From Poronia punctata (lineage: Eukaryota; Ascomycota; Sordariomycetes; Xylariales; Xylariaceae), in contig MU401528.1 in NCBI GenBank assembly GCA_022579005.1, positions 62,001 through 126,000 on the forward strand: DNA of 64,000 nucleotides, given 5' to 3'. The notes under the pieces were generated by a model. It saw nothing but the letters and a program-made list of their open reading frames with translations, did not search any database and had not been told where the DNA came from. This document shows, piece after piece, positions 1 to 11,151 of the stretch (the stretch's first letter is position 1; the number at the start of each line of letters is the position of its first letter). A program made the translations under genes and the position numbers.

Positions 1-663
1 AACATGCGCCTCAACATGTCATCGCCCCTCTCGTCACCTTTGAACATGTACTCGTTTAGAGTTTCCTGCCAGCCCAGCCTGTCGATTTCATTCTGGAAGA
101 AGGCTAGAAAGTCTGCATAATACCTGTGGGTCGACATGTCAGTACCGCCATTCCTTACAAGATATGGCTGAGGGATGATGGGCACTTGGGGAGTAGGTTT
201 TCAGGGGACTCACTCTTCTTTCCCCAACTTCTCCTTGGCCTTTTCAAAATCCCCAAGCTCCCCGATCTGATCCTCATGGACCTGGGTGGAACTTCTCTGA
301 TAACTCACATTATCATTGTAACCCTTCTGGATGATGTCGGGCGAGGCACCAAGACCATACAAGGATAAGAGGTGATGGGGGATGCTATTGTTGAAGATGT
401 CAGTAAATCTACCTATATAATCTGGAAATGAGAATCTGTCTTCACTTACTGGTTATGATAACCACTGTTGTTGAAGAAGCAGTGATGTTTCTTTCGACAC
501 ATTGTTAGAGGTTAATCATGGTGTTGAAGTAAGTAAATAGACAACATACCTCTAGATCATGTTGTAAAAGTTCAGACGCTTTCTTAGCTGCGGCTTCGTC
601 CTGCTTCCAATGCCAGAGACCGGTGTTCTCCGTCGTGATCTGGATCTTGCGTGAGGTTGCCAT
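1..663 (-). CDS. Questin oxidase-like protein (DUF4243/HypA-AflY family), 3' part outside window
   Basis: The N-terminal part of a spliced gene that runs off the left edge. Modelled exons on the minus strand are 663-550, 490-450, 384-214 and 123-<1. All introns are GT-AG and the phases agree. The joined frame reads MATSRKIQITTENTGLWHWK at the start, then an HH-x-FFN-x-SGYHNHIPHHLL segment, LYGLGASP, and YYADFLAFFQ followed by RLGWQETLNEYMFK. These are typical of the fungal family that includes HypA/AflY and questin oxidase, putative cofactor-free Baeyer-Villiger-type oxygenases often found in polyketide clusters. No polyketide synthase is visible on the window side, so a pathway role cannot be assigned. 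A TATA-like stretch lies about 90 bp upstream. The family call is confident; the substrate is unknown. Confidence 0.85.
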
Positions 664-1635
664 GGTGCTGTAAAGTAAAGATGAAGTGCGTGTTGGTTTG
701 AGTAGTCGGGATAACGATGTTCTCATGACGCACGCGTATGCTCTTTCTTTATATACCCAGAGATGGGTAGTCTGGACTCTGGCCTCTGGACACGTATTAT
801 GTATATCCAAGGCGTTTTAGTCTAGGTAGATGATTCATGTCAGATATTTCATTTCCTTTCATATACACACGTTACGTGTTCTGTTCAATCTCTTAAGTCT
901 ACCAACTAACAAAATCCCACAGCGCTGGCCGGCTTACAAACATGAATGCGGGGGAGTAGGTACGAAAGCTCCGATGTCCACTCGGCCGACTTGAAAGTCC
1001 GAGTAATGACGCTAAAAGAAGAAGTGGCTCTAGAGTCTGGAGTCTGACGCTCGTGGTCATCAATTGAAACTGGGGGAAGGTGCGTCTTGGCAAAACGTCA
1101 AGTTTGACTCACATCAATGACCCGGCTTACCAGCTAAATACCTACACATAACATATATGTGTCCTTTAAGCCAAGGTTAGGTTCCGTGCCTCCTTATTCT
1201 TTTGATACTTGTTCTATAAAACTACCTTACCTAACCTAGGGGTCTATCTCATAGTAGATCAATTGTAGTACATACACAAAGTAAAGAAGCAAAACATAAA
1301 GAAGAACATAGTAATGTGTAGTGACGTAATGTTATAATAGGCTGGGTCTGGGCCAACGGTAGGTGCCACACGGGAGTCTCGGCTTCATAGGGCTGCACTT
1401 CCTGTGGCGTTCGAGCGGGGGATGATAAAATTATACCAGTCTAGTCCCAATATGGCGCTTGCTATCCCCGTTGAGTCCGTTATGTCCAAAACATACACGT
1501 ATTTTGCTTCAAATTTCCCAGGTATCCTCCCCGAGCTCGTTATCCCGGAGTTTCAAGTGACATCTATCTCCGACTCTACCGTTGGGATGTACCTGTAGTC
1601 TACAAAGGACAGAACAAGAAAACATGCCGAGCCTA
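664..1635. other. Intergenic region, no supported gene
   Basis: Apart from the TATA-like element it holds only short unsupported frames. A CTAACCTAG motif lies at 1231-1239. Confidence 0.6.
749..758 (-). promoter_or_regulatory. TATA-like element upstream of the questin-oxidase-like gene
   Basis: On the minus strand this reads GGTATATAAA. It sits about 85-95 bp upstream of the ATG at 663, a plausible core-promoter distance in filamentous fungi. Position and sequence are the only evidence. Confidence 0.4.
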
Positions 1636-3449
1636 TCACGTAGTAGTAGTTTTTGCTGGAAGCTCTTCGACCCAGAGTGCAGCACCCGCCTCTCGCAGCA
1701 AGTCGACGCAACCCTGATTACCCATCTTCTCGGCTAGATATAGCGGTGTGTTTCCCGCACGATTCCGCACGTGTACACTGGCCCCGCGTACGAGCAGCTC
1801 GCGCATGACGGAAGCATCCGGCCCGACGGCTGCCAAGTGTACAGCCGTGTTACCGGCGTAATCGGCGCGTTGTAGCAGTCCGACACTCCGGCTCCCATTA
1901 TAAGCCGCATCGCCGTCGAGGATCTCGGCTACGGACCGGAGATCGGCCGCCTGGATGGCGTACCCTAGACCCGCGAATGACGTCTCCCCGCGCGAGAGCG
2001 GTCGCGGGCTCTTGGTCCCCGACGGCATAATGGCGAAATTATGTTCATAGTCGGCAAGATCATCTTCTACGGACCCCTGCGGGTGTGTAAAGGAAGGGCT
2101 GGCCAATGCCGTCATCTCCCCGCGCAGAGGCCTCGACATTCGCTGGCGTACCTCGTCTGCCGATAAACTCGGTAGTGCGAGCAGGTACGAGAGTTTGGTG
2201 AGGGCGGCCTCGGACGTTAGGTCGTATCCGAAAACGACGCCCGCTTCGCCGAGGGTGAAACCTGGTGCGTACAGAGGCGACACGAAGCCGCTCATGCATT
2301 GGCTCACGTTGACTATGACTATCCCGCGTTCAACGGCAGATTTTATCACGCGCGTGAGGCTGCCGTCGACGCCTGCTGGTGCGTTTCCCATGCCGAAGGT
2401 CTCGAGGATAAGTCCCCGTAACTGCGGCACACGTAAGACGCTGTCGACCATCTCTGGCTTGATGCCGGGAAAGATGCGCAGAGCTGCGACATGGGCCGTA
2501 TCCAGGTGCGCCGTTACGTCGAATCGCGCAATCTTGGTCGGCCGCAGAACGAGCCCCCAGTTGACGTCCACACCCAGACTAGTGACCCGTGCAAGGGGGT
2601 CGCAGTTAGGCGAGGCAAAAGCCTCAAAGGCCCTTGCCGATACTTTGGTGCAGCGGTTGCCCCGATATAGCTTATGGTGGAAGAACAGACAGACTTCCGG
2701 GATGACAAACGTTCCAGCTATGATGAGGGAGCCGAGTAAGTTGTCAACAGCATCGGACTGCAAGGCGAAGATGCTAGCTTGAGATCCCGTGAGTATGACA
2801 GGCTTTCCCAGATCCGATAACATAAACGACAAAGCCGATGCAGAGTAAGCGAGCGAGTCTGTCCCATGAAGCACGACGAAGCCGTCAAAGAGGAAGTAGT
2901 TGGCCCGTATCGCCGACGCGATCGATGTCCAACCCTCGCTACTGATTGAGGAGGAGTCCAGAAGCGGAGAGAACTCGAGTGCGGCGTAGCGGATATGTCG
3001 CGAGTAAGAGCTCGGCGGTGTCCGGAGACTGGGTATCATGACCGGCTTACCATCGTCGACCGCGTTTAGCGTTTCTATATAGAAGGCGTTAGTGGGCCGC
3101 CTAACGAGCGATCAGCGAATGTTGGAGGAAACATCTAGAGAGCACCCCGGTGTATCGACAGATGTGGTTTCTCTATAGTATGGCAAAAAGGCTTCTACGG
3201 CACTAGCATGATTCTCTTTTCGTCTGGTGATTTGTAACTGTAGGAAACCGCAACTTTGGATCTTGACCTACTAGACTCGGACAAATCATTGAAAGAAGGC
3301 CGGGGCGACATAGCATTCTTGAGGAAGCCATCCACGGGCACGAGCCCACCGGCTGACGGTTGCATGCATATTGTACCGCCGGTGATGATAAGGAGCACTC
3401 TGGACTCGGGATACGTGCCCTCCTTAGTAGGGGCCGTCATTTCTCCCAT
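1636..3449 (-). CDS. L-asparaginase (type I-like) with C-terminal ankyrin repeats
   Basis: Hydrolyses asparagine to aspartate and ammonia, probably in the cytosol because no signal peptide is visible. The N-terminal exon carries the TGGTI motif with the first catalytic Thr. The second exon carries LHGTDSLAYSASAL with the second Thr-Asp pair, then a long asparaginase/glutaminase domain. The C-terminal ~100 residues form ankyrin repeats (GNTAVHLAA...GNTPLYLAEKMGNQGCVDLLREAGA), the architecture of eukaryotic 60-kDa lysophospholipase/asparaginase proteins. The best model joins 3449-3268 to 3100-1636 (phase 2, 167-nt intron) and gives about 548 residues. The donor (GTCAAG) is weak and the exon 1 frame stays open past it, so this splice is uncertain. 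Family assignment is secure. Confidence 0.85.
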
Positions 3450-5175
3450 GATTCGCGCTGCGTAGTGGACGCTGGAGCGATACGACCCAGTAGCTTAGGC
3501 TAGACGATATGTAATATTCCGCTTTAGTTGGACTGTCGAAAGAAGAGCTGAATCCTTCGGCGTGTATTGATAATGGGCCTCTCTGTCTATATTCCCCAAA
3601 AAAAATAAAGGACGCTTGCCGTGGACACAAATAGCTTGATTAGCGCGACTTGTACGTGTAGATGGCGCGCACTTGTTGTGCTTGTTGATTTCAGGGTATC
3701 CTGTACGAGTAGTTTAGAAAACAACTTTGCACCGTGCTCGCGTTTTCCGCAAGGTCTCAACCTTGAATTGAACAGTATACTGGGTACCGAGAAACTTTCG
3801 TACCATACGATCCCAGAGATGTCGCCAACGGACCGGCGTCTTACAAACCTAGATAATTTGATTGATTTTGGCAATCCAGATTTTGCCCCCTCGAACGAAC
3901 TTTGCTTGGTTATATCACAAAAATTCGAAATGGGTGAGACCATTTGTGCCCATCGGTATAGGCACTATCTCTAGAATAGAGAGTCTGCTTATCTCTTACG
4001 TTATAAGAGGGTAACGGAAAATCGTATTAGGGAAGGGAAAAGGAAAATTCTCCCTCTCCCGCCACACCTAAGTCTACTCCCAACTTTAGGTATTTAGGTA
4101 ACATGGTAGGCAAAACAAAGACAAGGAGGGGTTCTGATGACTTGAGACGCGAATTTACCGGACTCCACGTGGTCTACGAATTTCGATCGTTGCGGCCGGG
4201 AAACATGAAAACAGGGTAGGTAATAAGCAAGGCAGATAAGAGACATGAATTCACTGCGAGGAACTTCGGCTTTCGTCCGGAAGGTACGTACGGGTTATGA
4301 GTAGGTAGATCATGGCTTATCTTCGGTGTTTGTACCTATGTATTCTATATGTTTCTAATCCTAGGTAGCTGATACGATGATACCTATCTACTCGTACCTC
4401 GCGCGGGTAGGCACGAATGGTAGGTGGCTTGGGCACCTACCCTATACTAACAGGTAGTTAGCTGATGGGTACCGTCACATGTAATTAATCAAGATTATCT
4501 TTTGGTTATAATTGCAACTGGGATTCCCAAACGGGGTTGACCCGGGGTAGTTGGACCAATCAATTAGATCCCGATGATCGGGGTGTCTCCCATCGCCCTT
4601 CTTCGTTCCGCGCATCATTTGATGCACTTGACTTCCATGGACCATGTGGCCTTGAAGTCAACGAAGGCATTAGGACGGGCTTGTCCAGGCATAGAACCGT
4701 CATTCCCCTACTAGAGAAAGAGAGACGACCGCGTACTTCCTCGGCATGTCGTTGATTGCAGCTCCCACTGGTCCCGTCGCACGTCTCCGGAACCGTGGAC
4801 CACCACCAAACGCACTGTCGAACCAGGGCAACGTTCAAGTTGGTTTCCGAGGCTAAATGGATCGCACAAGTGTAGCCATCAACAGGGCCCGCTACCAATT
4901 CTGCCAAAGGGGTTACTCCCTGACCTTCTCCTCGGAAAGCACCACATATGCGGCTTGAGGGATCAGTGATAGCGACGCGGGAAACACTATGCATCTCCCC
5001 AAGTTAGGGGCAATGAACCCATCGTTCTGGTTTAAACTACGGCCGCCTGTTCATGAGTCGGTCTTTGACCAAGCCTTTACTTATTGTCAAATCGTAGCCG
5101 ATGACGTTCATGAGATAAAATAGCCTAGAGCAAAGTGTCAGCCAAAAAGTGTTTCCCATCGGACTGACCAAAAAC
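3450..5175. other. Intergenic region, no supported gene
   Basis: About 1.7 kb between the asparaginase and the 5-phosphatase. It contains overlapping frames of 117-144 codons on both strands (for example 4560-4994 minus) with no recognisable domain or splice context. A TACTCGTA motif lies near 4390. Confidence 0.55.
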
Positions 5176-8100
5176 TCACATCTCTTCATTCGCCTCCTTC
5201 ACCTTGAGATCCTCGAATTTCTGTTGGCAGTGCGCCCACGCTAATGAGCGCTTTTGGGGCGAAATTCGTTTGACAGTAAACTTGAACCGACCAGTCACGG
5301 GTCGATGGTCTGATACCCTGACCTCGTGGCGGCGATAATCAAGCTGTTGTATCCTGCCAGACCCTCGGTAAAGGAGACGATCGCACCAGGCTGGAGCCCG
5401 TTTCTTGTCACTGGTATCGTAGTTATCTGTACCAACATCGTATTTGTACGTTGGCGCGAACTGAATGGGCATTTCATCAAATGCCCGTAGTCTAAATGCT
5501 GGGTTCCTGCGGCGAGCGACGAGCAGCTGATCACGTTCCAGAAGCTTTGGGAGGTTGCCCGCCTTGACCGCATACACCACTGTATCCCGCGACATGGTGT
5601 CGATCCGATAATTGAGATCACCATTCAGAAGACATAGCTCATGATCCAATATCATGGAACCGTCACCGCCGCCGATATAACTGTCGATGCGGACGACTGG
5701 GTCGGGCTCCACGGGTAGGATCGAACTGTCTAGGATAGCAGCGATGTCGTTGTGGCGAGAGTTTGCCTGCGACTGGCCTGCTGCTAGGTGGCAGTTGATG
5801 AAGCACAGGGAGGTGTCATCTACCATGAAGCGTACAACGATGGCACCCTTGTTGCCGTGCAGACCGCCCATCCCCCGTTTGACATCGGCGCTGCTGAGGT
5901 TTCGGATGCGGTCGCGAAGGGTAGACTTGACGAAAATGCACGTAAACAGGCCGACAAGCGTCGCCGTGTGAAGGAGGTGGTACAGGTGATCGGCGGGCAT
6001 GTAGTCGTCGAGACTACGAACGAGGAAGTCTCGCCAGTCCCGGTACTGGTGGCTCATTCGCTCCTGGTCCGTCGCATCTTTCTTCTTTGACTTGAATAAT
6101 CGCTTTGCCGTCGCTGTCTTATCCTCCAGGTCCACCAATTCCTGGAAGCCAAATACCAATATGTCGGGGCTGTCACTTGATCTCAGGAGGTTTTGTATAA
6201 ACGCAGCATCGGCTTCGTCGTATCTGAGACTACTTGGCGTCGACGCACCGGCGTTCCAAGTCATGGCTTGTACCTTGATATCCTCGAATACACAGTATTG
6301 CGTGTCGATCGACTTCATTTCATCCGTCAAGAAATCGTCTTCGAGCAGACCGTCCCATGCTCTGACCACGTTGTCTGCGCCTAGTGAGAGTACCTGCTGC
6401 CGACCTAGCCTGTAGAAACTCGCGCTGTCGGTGAGGAGCTTCAAAGCCGGGGTATCGCTGTGAGCCTGCCATTCTTTTTTCACCGTCCAAGGCGAACTTC
6501 GAACGTCGTAGACCGAGATCTTGCCCGAGTTGTAGGCAGCCCAGATATAATTGCCGACGCCGGCAAGCGAGTTGATTTTGTACGTGCTGACGTTCAGGAC
6601 ACCTAGACAAGCGTAGTCCTTCTGGGAGTATATGCTGACCTTCCCATCGGCATGACCAAAGAATATTTTCCCAGGTTGTGATTTTAGGACGGCCCCAGAT
6701 GTAACTTCGCCAGCCCCTTCCGAGTACAGAGGCCGCATAAGCACCTGCACTTGACTGCTCCCATCAAGCGTAGGCGCGTAGACTCTAATCTCTTTCCCGG
6801 TGGCATACCATAACTGCTCGCCGACGATCATGGAGAATGTGTGGCCTTTTGCAAGCCTGTACGTCTGGTGCGGACTGTTATTCAAGTTCGGCACGCCCTC
6901 GCTGTCAGGACCCCAAACATGCAGCGTGCCCCCTTCGTCTAGGGTCCACATCTCGTTGAAATGTCTGAGTATCTTGATTACTTCGTAACGCCCGTGTATG
7001 CTGGTCTTGCTTCCAACAATCGACTGCGTTGCCACGTCAGCTTCCATGACTTCTCCATTATTATTACCAATCCATATCCTTAAGCCTTCTTCGTCTACGT
7101 TGACGCCCGGTTTAAAGGCGACACTGGTAGCTTTGATACCCTCCCCATGTGCGAAGCTCGTAAGAAGCTCGCCGTCGTACATGTTCCATACGCGAGTGAG
7201 GTGGCCGCTTGTACACACGTACTCTCCACAAACATCCAGTTTCCGTGTGTCATATTTAGTATAAATTTCGGGGGCCCCATGTTTCGTGAAGGGCGGCCGC
7301 CGGTTGATCCTAGATGTATCAGGATATGCTGTTGTGGGCTGTGAAGAACCCGTGCTTCCTTCGTTGTTATTGGGGTTCTCCACAGCCGAGATCTTCCTTG
7401 ATGACTCGCGAGGTTCTGCACTAGTTCGCTCCGGAGTTCGGTCTACTGTCATGGACCGTGTATGGGTTCGGGGTGGTGGTGGCACAAGTTGCGCCGTAGG
7501 GTTGGATGATATGCGTTTGGGTTGCTGGGTAGCTGCTGAGGTATCTATGCTTGGATGGTCGGTGGCCGGATAACCATTACGAGCAGGACGTAGCGGAGGT
7601 TTTACGGTCGAGGTGGACACGGCGCGGGGGGCTGAGGCAGCTGTCGTCGGCGGTCGTGCCGGGAGCGCTGGCCCGTCGCTTGAGGCGGCCGGTGCCGAAG
7701 GCGGTTTAGAAGGGGGATTAATCTCTAAATCCCTTCTCTTGCCCGGCACCGTAGGATGAGATGGCGGGGGATCGAACGAATTCGGTGGTAATGTGTTTGC
7801 CCTCACGATGGAAGGGGCGTGCGTTGCTGGACGAAGTGGCCGAGTTGGCAGTGCCGGGGGCGACTCTTCGTTCTCCAAAGCAGTAGTGGGTGAGCTGCTA
7901 AAGGGGCCCCGGGTTTCTGCCTTTGGCTGTGCTTGCTTGGTTTCAACATTATCCCCAATCGTAGATAAACGGGCGCTGGGCTTATCCGCTCGGTTTATGG
8001 GTGGTGGTAACACAGACGCCCTTGCTTCTCGTTCTCTCCTAAGCTCGACCGACCTCCTTGGTGGCGGCGGTGAAGGCGGCTGTGAGCCGGCAGGACGCGG

Positions 8101-8535
8101 AGATGGCCGACGAGTTTCGTGATTCGGGGTCGTAGGTCGACTGGATAGCTTGGAAGGCCGGGTAGCGGGCGTAGTGGGTGTTACAGGCGTCTTCGTTGGG
8201 TCGGGATTCAGACCCCTCGTGCTTGGTGTGGGGTAAGATGTAACGTTTCTATTTCCAGGAGAATGGGGAGGTTCGATCAGGACAGCGGGTGGCCTAATGG
8301 GTCTCGGACTCAACGGCGGGGGGTTCGATGCCTGACTGGGACGTGGAGCAAGTCCTTGTTCACGGGCGCTGGGCCGCTGTGGCTTCAACTTGCTGCCTTC
8401 CTGAAAGACGATGCTCTTTGGGCGAGTAGGGCGGGTGTCAGGCACAGGAGGGGGCTTCGGCGATGGTGTCCGTTGTCTGAAGGGAGCAGGCGACGTCGGT
8501 GTGGATGGTGACGATTCTTCGGGGGCCTTGTTCAT
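5176..8535 (-). CDS. Inositol polyphosphate 5-phosphatase with WD40-like domain
   Basis: Predicted to remove the 5-phosphate from phosphoinositides or inositol polyphosphates. About 1119 residues from the ATG at 8535. Residues 1-410 are Pro/Ser/Thr-rich and disordered with many PPxP stretches. About 415-740 looks like a WD40 propeller (VWNMYDGELLTSF, WTLDEGGTLHVW, VRAWDG). From about 755 the 5-phosphatase domain follows, with TWNAGA, FGFQELVDLEDK, GGLHGNKGAIVVRF, FINCHLAAGQ, LNGDLNYRID, PAWCDRLLYRG and SDHRPV; the key Asn, His and Asp residues are present. This order (WD40 then 5-PTase) resembles the plant FRA3-type and fungal WD40 5-phosphatases. An in-frame TTG lies 18 bp upstream and then a stop, so the ATG at 8535 or an unseen 5' exon is the start. 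No interruption is seen. Confidence 0.92.
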   Translation of the reverse strand: MNKAPEESSPSTPTSPAPFRQRTPSPKPPPVPDTRPTRPKSIVFQEGSKLKPQRPSAREQGLAPRPSQASNPPPLSPRPIRPPAVLIEPPHSPGNRNVTSYPTPSTRGLNPDPTKTPVTPTTPATRPSKLSSRPTTPNHETRRPSPRPAGSQPPSPPPPRRSVELRREREARASVLPPPINRADKPSARLSTIGDNVETKQAQPKAETRGPFSSSPTTALENEESPPALPTRPLRPATHAPSIVRANTLPPNSFDPPPSHPTVPGKRRDLEINPPSKPPSAPAASSDGPALPARPPTTAASAPRAVSTSTVKPPLRPARNGYPATDHPSIDTSAATQQPKRISSNPTAQLVPPPPRTHTRSMTVDRTPERTSAEPRESSRKISAVENPNNNEGSTGSSQPTTAYPDTSRINRRPPFTKHGAPEIYTKYDTRKLDVCGEYVCTSGHLTRVWNMYDGELLTSFAHGEGIKATSVAFKPGVNVDEEGLRIWIGNNNGEVMEADVATQSIVGSKTSIHGRYEVIKILRHFNEMWTLDEGGTLHVWGPDSEGVPNLNNSPHQTYRLAKGHTFSMIVGEQLWYATGKEIRVYAPTLDGSSQVQVLMRPLYSEGAGEVTSGAVLKSQPGKIFFGHADGKVSIYSQKDYACLGVLNVSTYKINSLAGVGNYIWAAYNSGKISVYDVRSSPWTVKKEWQAHSDTPALKLLTDSASFYRLGRQQVLSLGADNVVRAWDGLLEDDFLTDEMKSIDTQYCVFEDIKVQAMTWNAGASTPSSLRYDEADAAFIQNLLRSSDSPDILVFGFQELVDLEDKTATAKRLFKSKKKDATDQERMSHQYRDWRDFLVRSLDDYMPADHLYHLLHTATLVGLFTCIFVKSTLRDRIRNLSSADVKRGMGGLHGNKGAIVVRFMVDDTSLCFINCHLAAGQSQANSRHNDIAAILDSSILPVEPDPVVRIDSYIGGGDGSMILDHELCLLNGDLNYRIDTMSRDTVVYAVKAGNLPKLLERDQLLVARRRNPAFRLRAFDEMPIQFAPTYKYDVGTDNYDTSDKKRAPAWCDRLLYRGSGRIQQLDYRRHEVRVSDHRPVTGRFKFTVKRISPQKRSLAWAHCQQKFEDLKVKEANEEM

Positions 8536-9805
8536 GTTCTCAAAATGAGACAAGAGGGATGAAACCGGCCTCTGTGGCTACTATTAGTATGGAGATAAAC
8601 TAGAACCACTCTCAGTAAGGCGAGCTCTTACGAGGGAAGAACCGTCAGGGCCGTCTCGGCGACCGGACTCCATGATGGAAGGCTGATATACTCGAGGCCG
8701 TACAATACCGGTCCTCTTCCAACCATGATACCCCCTCTCGTGCGCTAAACAAGGCGTCCATACACCATCCGAGCGTAGAAAGAGATATGCCGTGGTATGT
8801 CTAGATCAGATATGGCGGTCTTTGGGGAAACCGGACTTTGGTTTAGAAAGATTCAAAGGATGACGGGAGTTGGTAACAGAATGCAGGGGAATAAGTGGTG
8901 GGGTTTTGTGGGCAAGCAAGGGATGTGCCGTATCACGTATGGCCAAGAGACTGGCTTGTCTTCGCATAAGCCAGAATCCATCTACGTGTACGCGTATGAC
9001 GAAATAACTTGGTACAGCTACCTAATATTCCCCAAAGCACAGTTTATCGTTCTTATCTACTCATTCGGTTCAGCGTCTCTAAATAAGATGTGTTGTGTAC
9101 AGCGGAACATGTCGAAACTAGTTGGCCCCTGGTAACAACTCCCAGGTACAGAAGGGAGTAAACGCAGGTGCTTCGATACCTTAGGTAAGGTTCTGGGCTT
9201 TTGGACGGATCAAATCGAAATCGAAAGTCAAAAGTCGATGTGAGCTTTGGCAAGTCCTCCACGGACCACCCCAGACTACGAGTACCGACACAGAGTTACC
9301 GTTACACAAGACTTGTACTCGTAAAGCACACTGTATACTCTACTATTTTTATGGTACCTAATAGGTTCCGATTCAAGCACAATTTCATTGTTACACACCC
9401 CTTGTCCAGGCACTTCTTTTGTTGTACACAGTGCAACGCTTGTTGATCAAGAAATTCATGATGCAGGGAACTCTGGTTGGCTTGCTAGTTCCCGAACTCT
9501 AACGTGGGGCTATATCGTAGAAGCTCGACGCTAGCGTCGGGTCTGACCAGTACTTTCTTTAGGTAAGCTTGACCTCTTTTGTGCATCATCGTACCATTCT
9601 GTCTCGTGCGTGTAGAACACGGCTAACCTAGGTATATCCTTAAGAAACGCAGTTGCAGTATATTCGAGTTTCTTCTCCCAATCACCATTCTATTGGAATT
9701 CGACATATCTGTATCCTGATCGCTAGGAGTAATATAATAAATATGAACACTGTACGTACGCCTTCGAGAAAATCCATGGAGCGCATGTACGTTTGCGAGG
9801 CTTGC
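8536..9805. other. Intergenic region, no supported gene
   Basis: The open frame at 8797-9135 and others have no recognisable homology or splice structure. TACTCGTA/TACGAGTA motifs occur near 9278 and 9316, and CTAACCTAG at 9623. Confidence 0.55.
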
Positions 9806-9806
9806 T

Positions 9807-10328
9807 AATGTATTCTGCGCGCAGGTCAAATCGTTCTGGTATTATGCACCTTATCCCGCATAGCGTCTTTACGACGCCCTCGGTTCACCAAGGCTGACAA
9901 TACCACACCTGGAAATAGGGCTGGCTGGGGTTCCCTCTGTCTTGGTACGTCAACTTGCCCCGGATGCCTTTTAGCGACTCGCGAGCTCCCGACAGTATAG
10001 CTTACAATAGAACACCACAGCTGGCGCGGGGGCCTACTACTTCGCCAAAAAGAGCATCAATGCCGATCGAGCACAACGCCTAGAAGAGAATACTCGCAAG
10101 AGGCGTGAGATGGAGTCTCTGGAGCATTCCAGCCACAACCCTACCGCGCGTTCAGGCAGCGACGCACCGATTAGCAACGATCTCACCGGCTCACCGAGCA
10201 GAGAAGCAAGCTCCGATCCGGCGCCAACAAGGCATGCTCCCACGACGGAGGACCAGAGAGTATTCGAAAAGAGCAAGTACGAGACCAGTACGCCTTTCCG
10301 AAGTCCAAAAGGTGATCGCTTTTCTTGA
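9807..10328 (+). CDS. Small DUF4748-like fungal protein (5' end unresolved)
   Basis: The last exon (10021-10328) encodes GAGAYYFAKKSINADRAQRL followed by a charged, disordered tail of about 75 residues. This N-terminal hydrophobic plus YYFAKKSINADR pattern matches, from memory, small fungal proteins carrying DUF4748. A good intron (9945-10020, GTACGT...CACAG, phase 1) joins it to an upstream exon ending at 9944 that reads ...NRAGWGSLCL. The basic stretch before this (SLRRPRFTKA) would suit a mitochondrial presequence. An in-frame stop lies at 9806 and no ATG follows in that frame, so the start codon must be in another exon or the upstream exon is misread. Function unknown. Confidence 0.6.
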
Positions 10329-11151
10329 CGTAAATACGCTATGGGCCGTTAGCTGTACATTTATATGTCGGAGATAGGCCAGGGCTATTTGTACATTACG
10401 GTGATAAAGGTATGACGTGACATCGAGAGCTTGACTTCAAGCCGATATTCTACCTGGGCGGCTTTTCCATATCGGAAAATAATGTTCTGGTTGCGACTGG
10501 TCGAGAGGGCAAAACGTACCAGATACCTTACTATTATCACACTCCCTTTTACCTCATTTAATACACTACACTGGCGCGAGCCAACCTATGATTCTTTTTA
10601 GTCGTGATTTTGGAGGCCAATTGAACCATTTAATGGAAGTTGGCTGCGCATCTAGTCCACTGCCACAAATACATATTGAACTGAAACCTATCTCTTTGTT
10701 ATGACGTTTCTCATGCAGCTCGAAGGTTAGCTTGCACACTTGGGGTATTCTCCCCGGCTTTTCCCATCTGCTATCCTTTACGGGTCGTAGGGTCACCTCG
10801 CAATGAAGGGTTTGAATAAACAGTAGATAAATAAGTACAGCAACTATCATGTAGAAGTACGTTAGGTACCTGCAACGTAATTACTATGTAAAGCCTCTTG
10901 TTTCATCGTCCGTTTGTTGTTACCACATGGTATTCATAAGTGGGCTGATATGGCTTATCGATAAACGTCTGCGCTACAGCGCTACAGACGTCTTCTGCAG
11001 TACATGTAGGTTGCCCTAGACAGGTACACGTACGAGTACTCCAGACACTCATACTCGTACTCGTAAACGACAACATTAACTTCTTATGTACGCTTACGAT
11101 ATGTGTGCACTCTGGTAGTTGTTGCTGCTCAGAATATAAGAAACGTTTAAA
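10329..11151. other. Intergenic region, no supported gene
   Basis: Contains an inverted repeat at 10964-10991 (ACGTCTG ... CAGACGT) and a cluster of TACGAGTA/TACTCGTA copies around 11034-11066. No gene is supported. Confidence 0.5.

Noticed and set aside
4560..4994. 144-codon minus-strand frame with ATG start
   Set aside because: No domain, signal peptide or splice context; composition looks like non-coding DNA, and overlapping frames exist on the other strand.
8797..9135. 112-codon plus-strand frame upstream of the 5-phosphatase
   Set aside because: Antisense promoter region, no motif, no splice structure.
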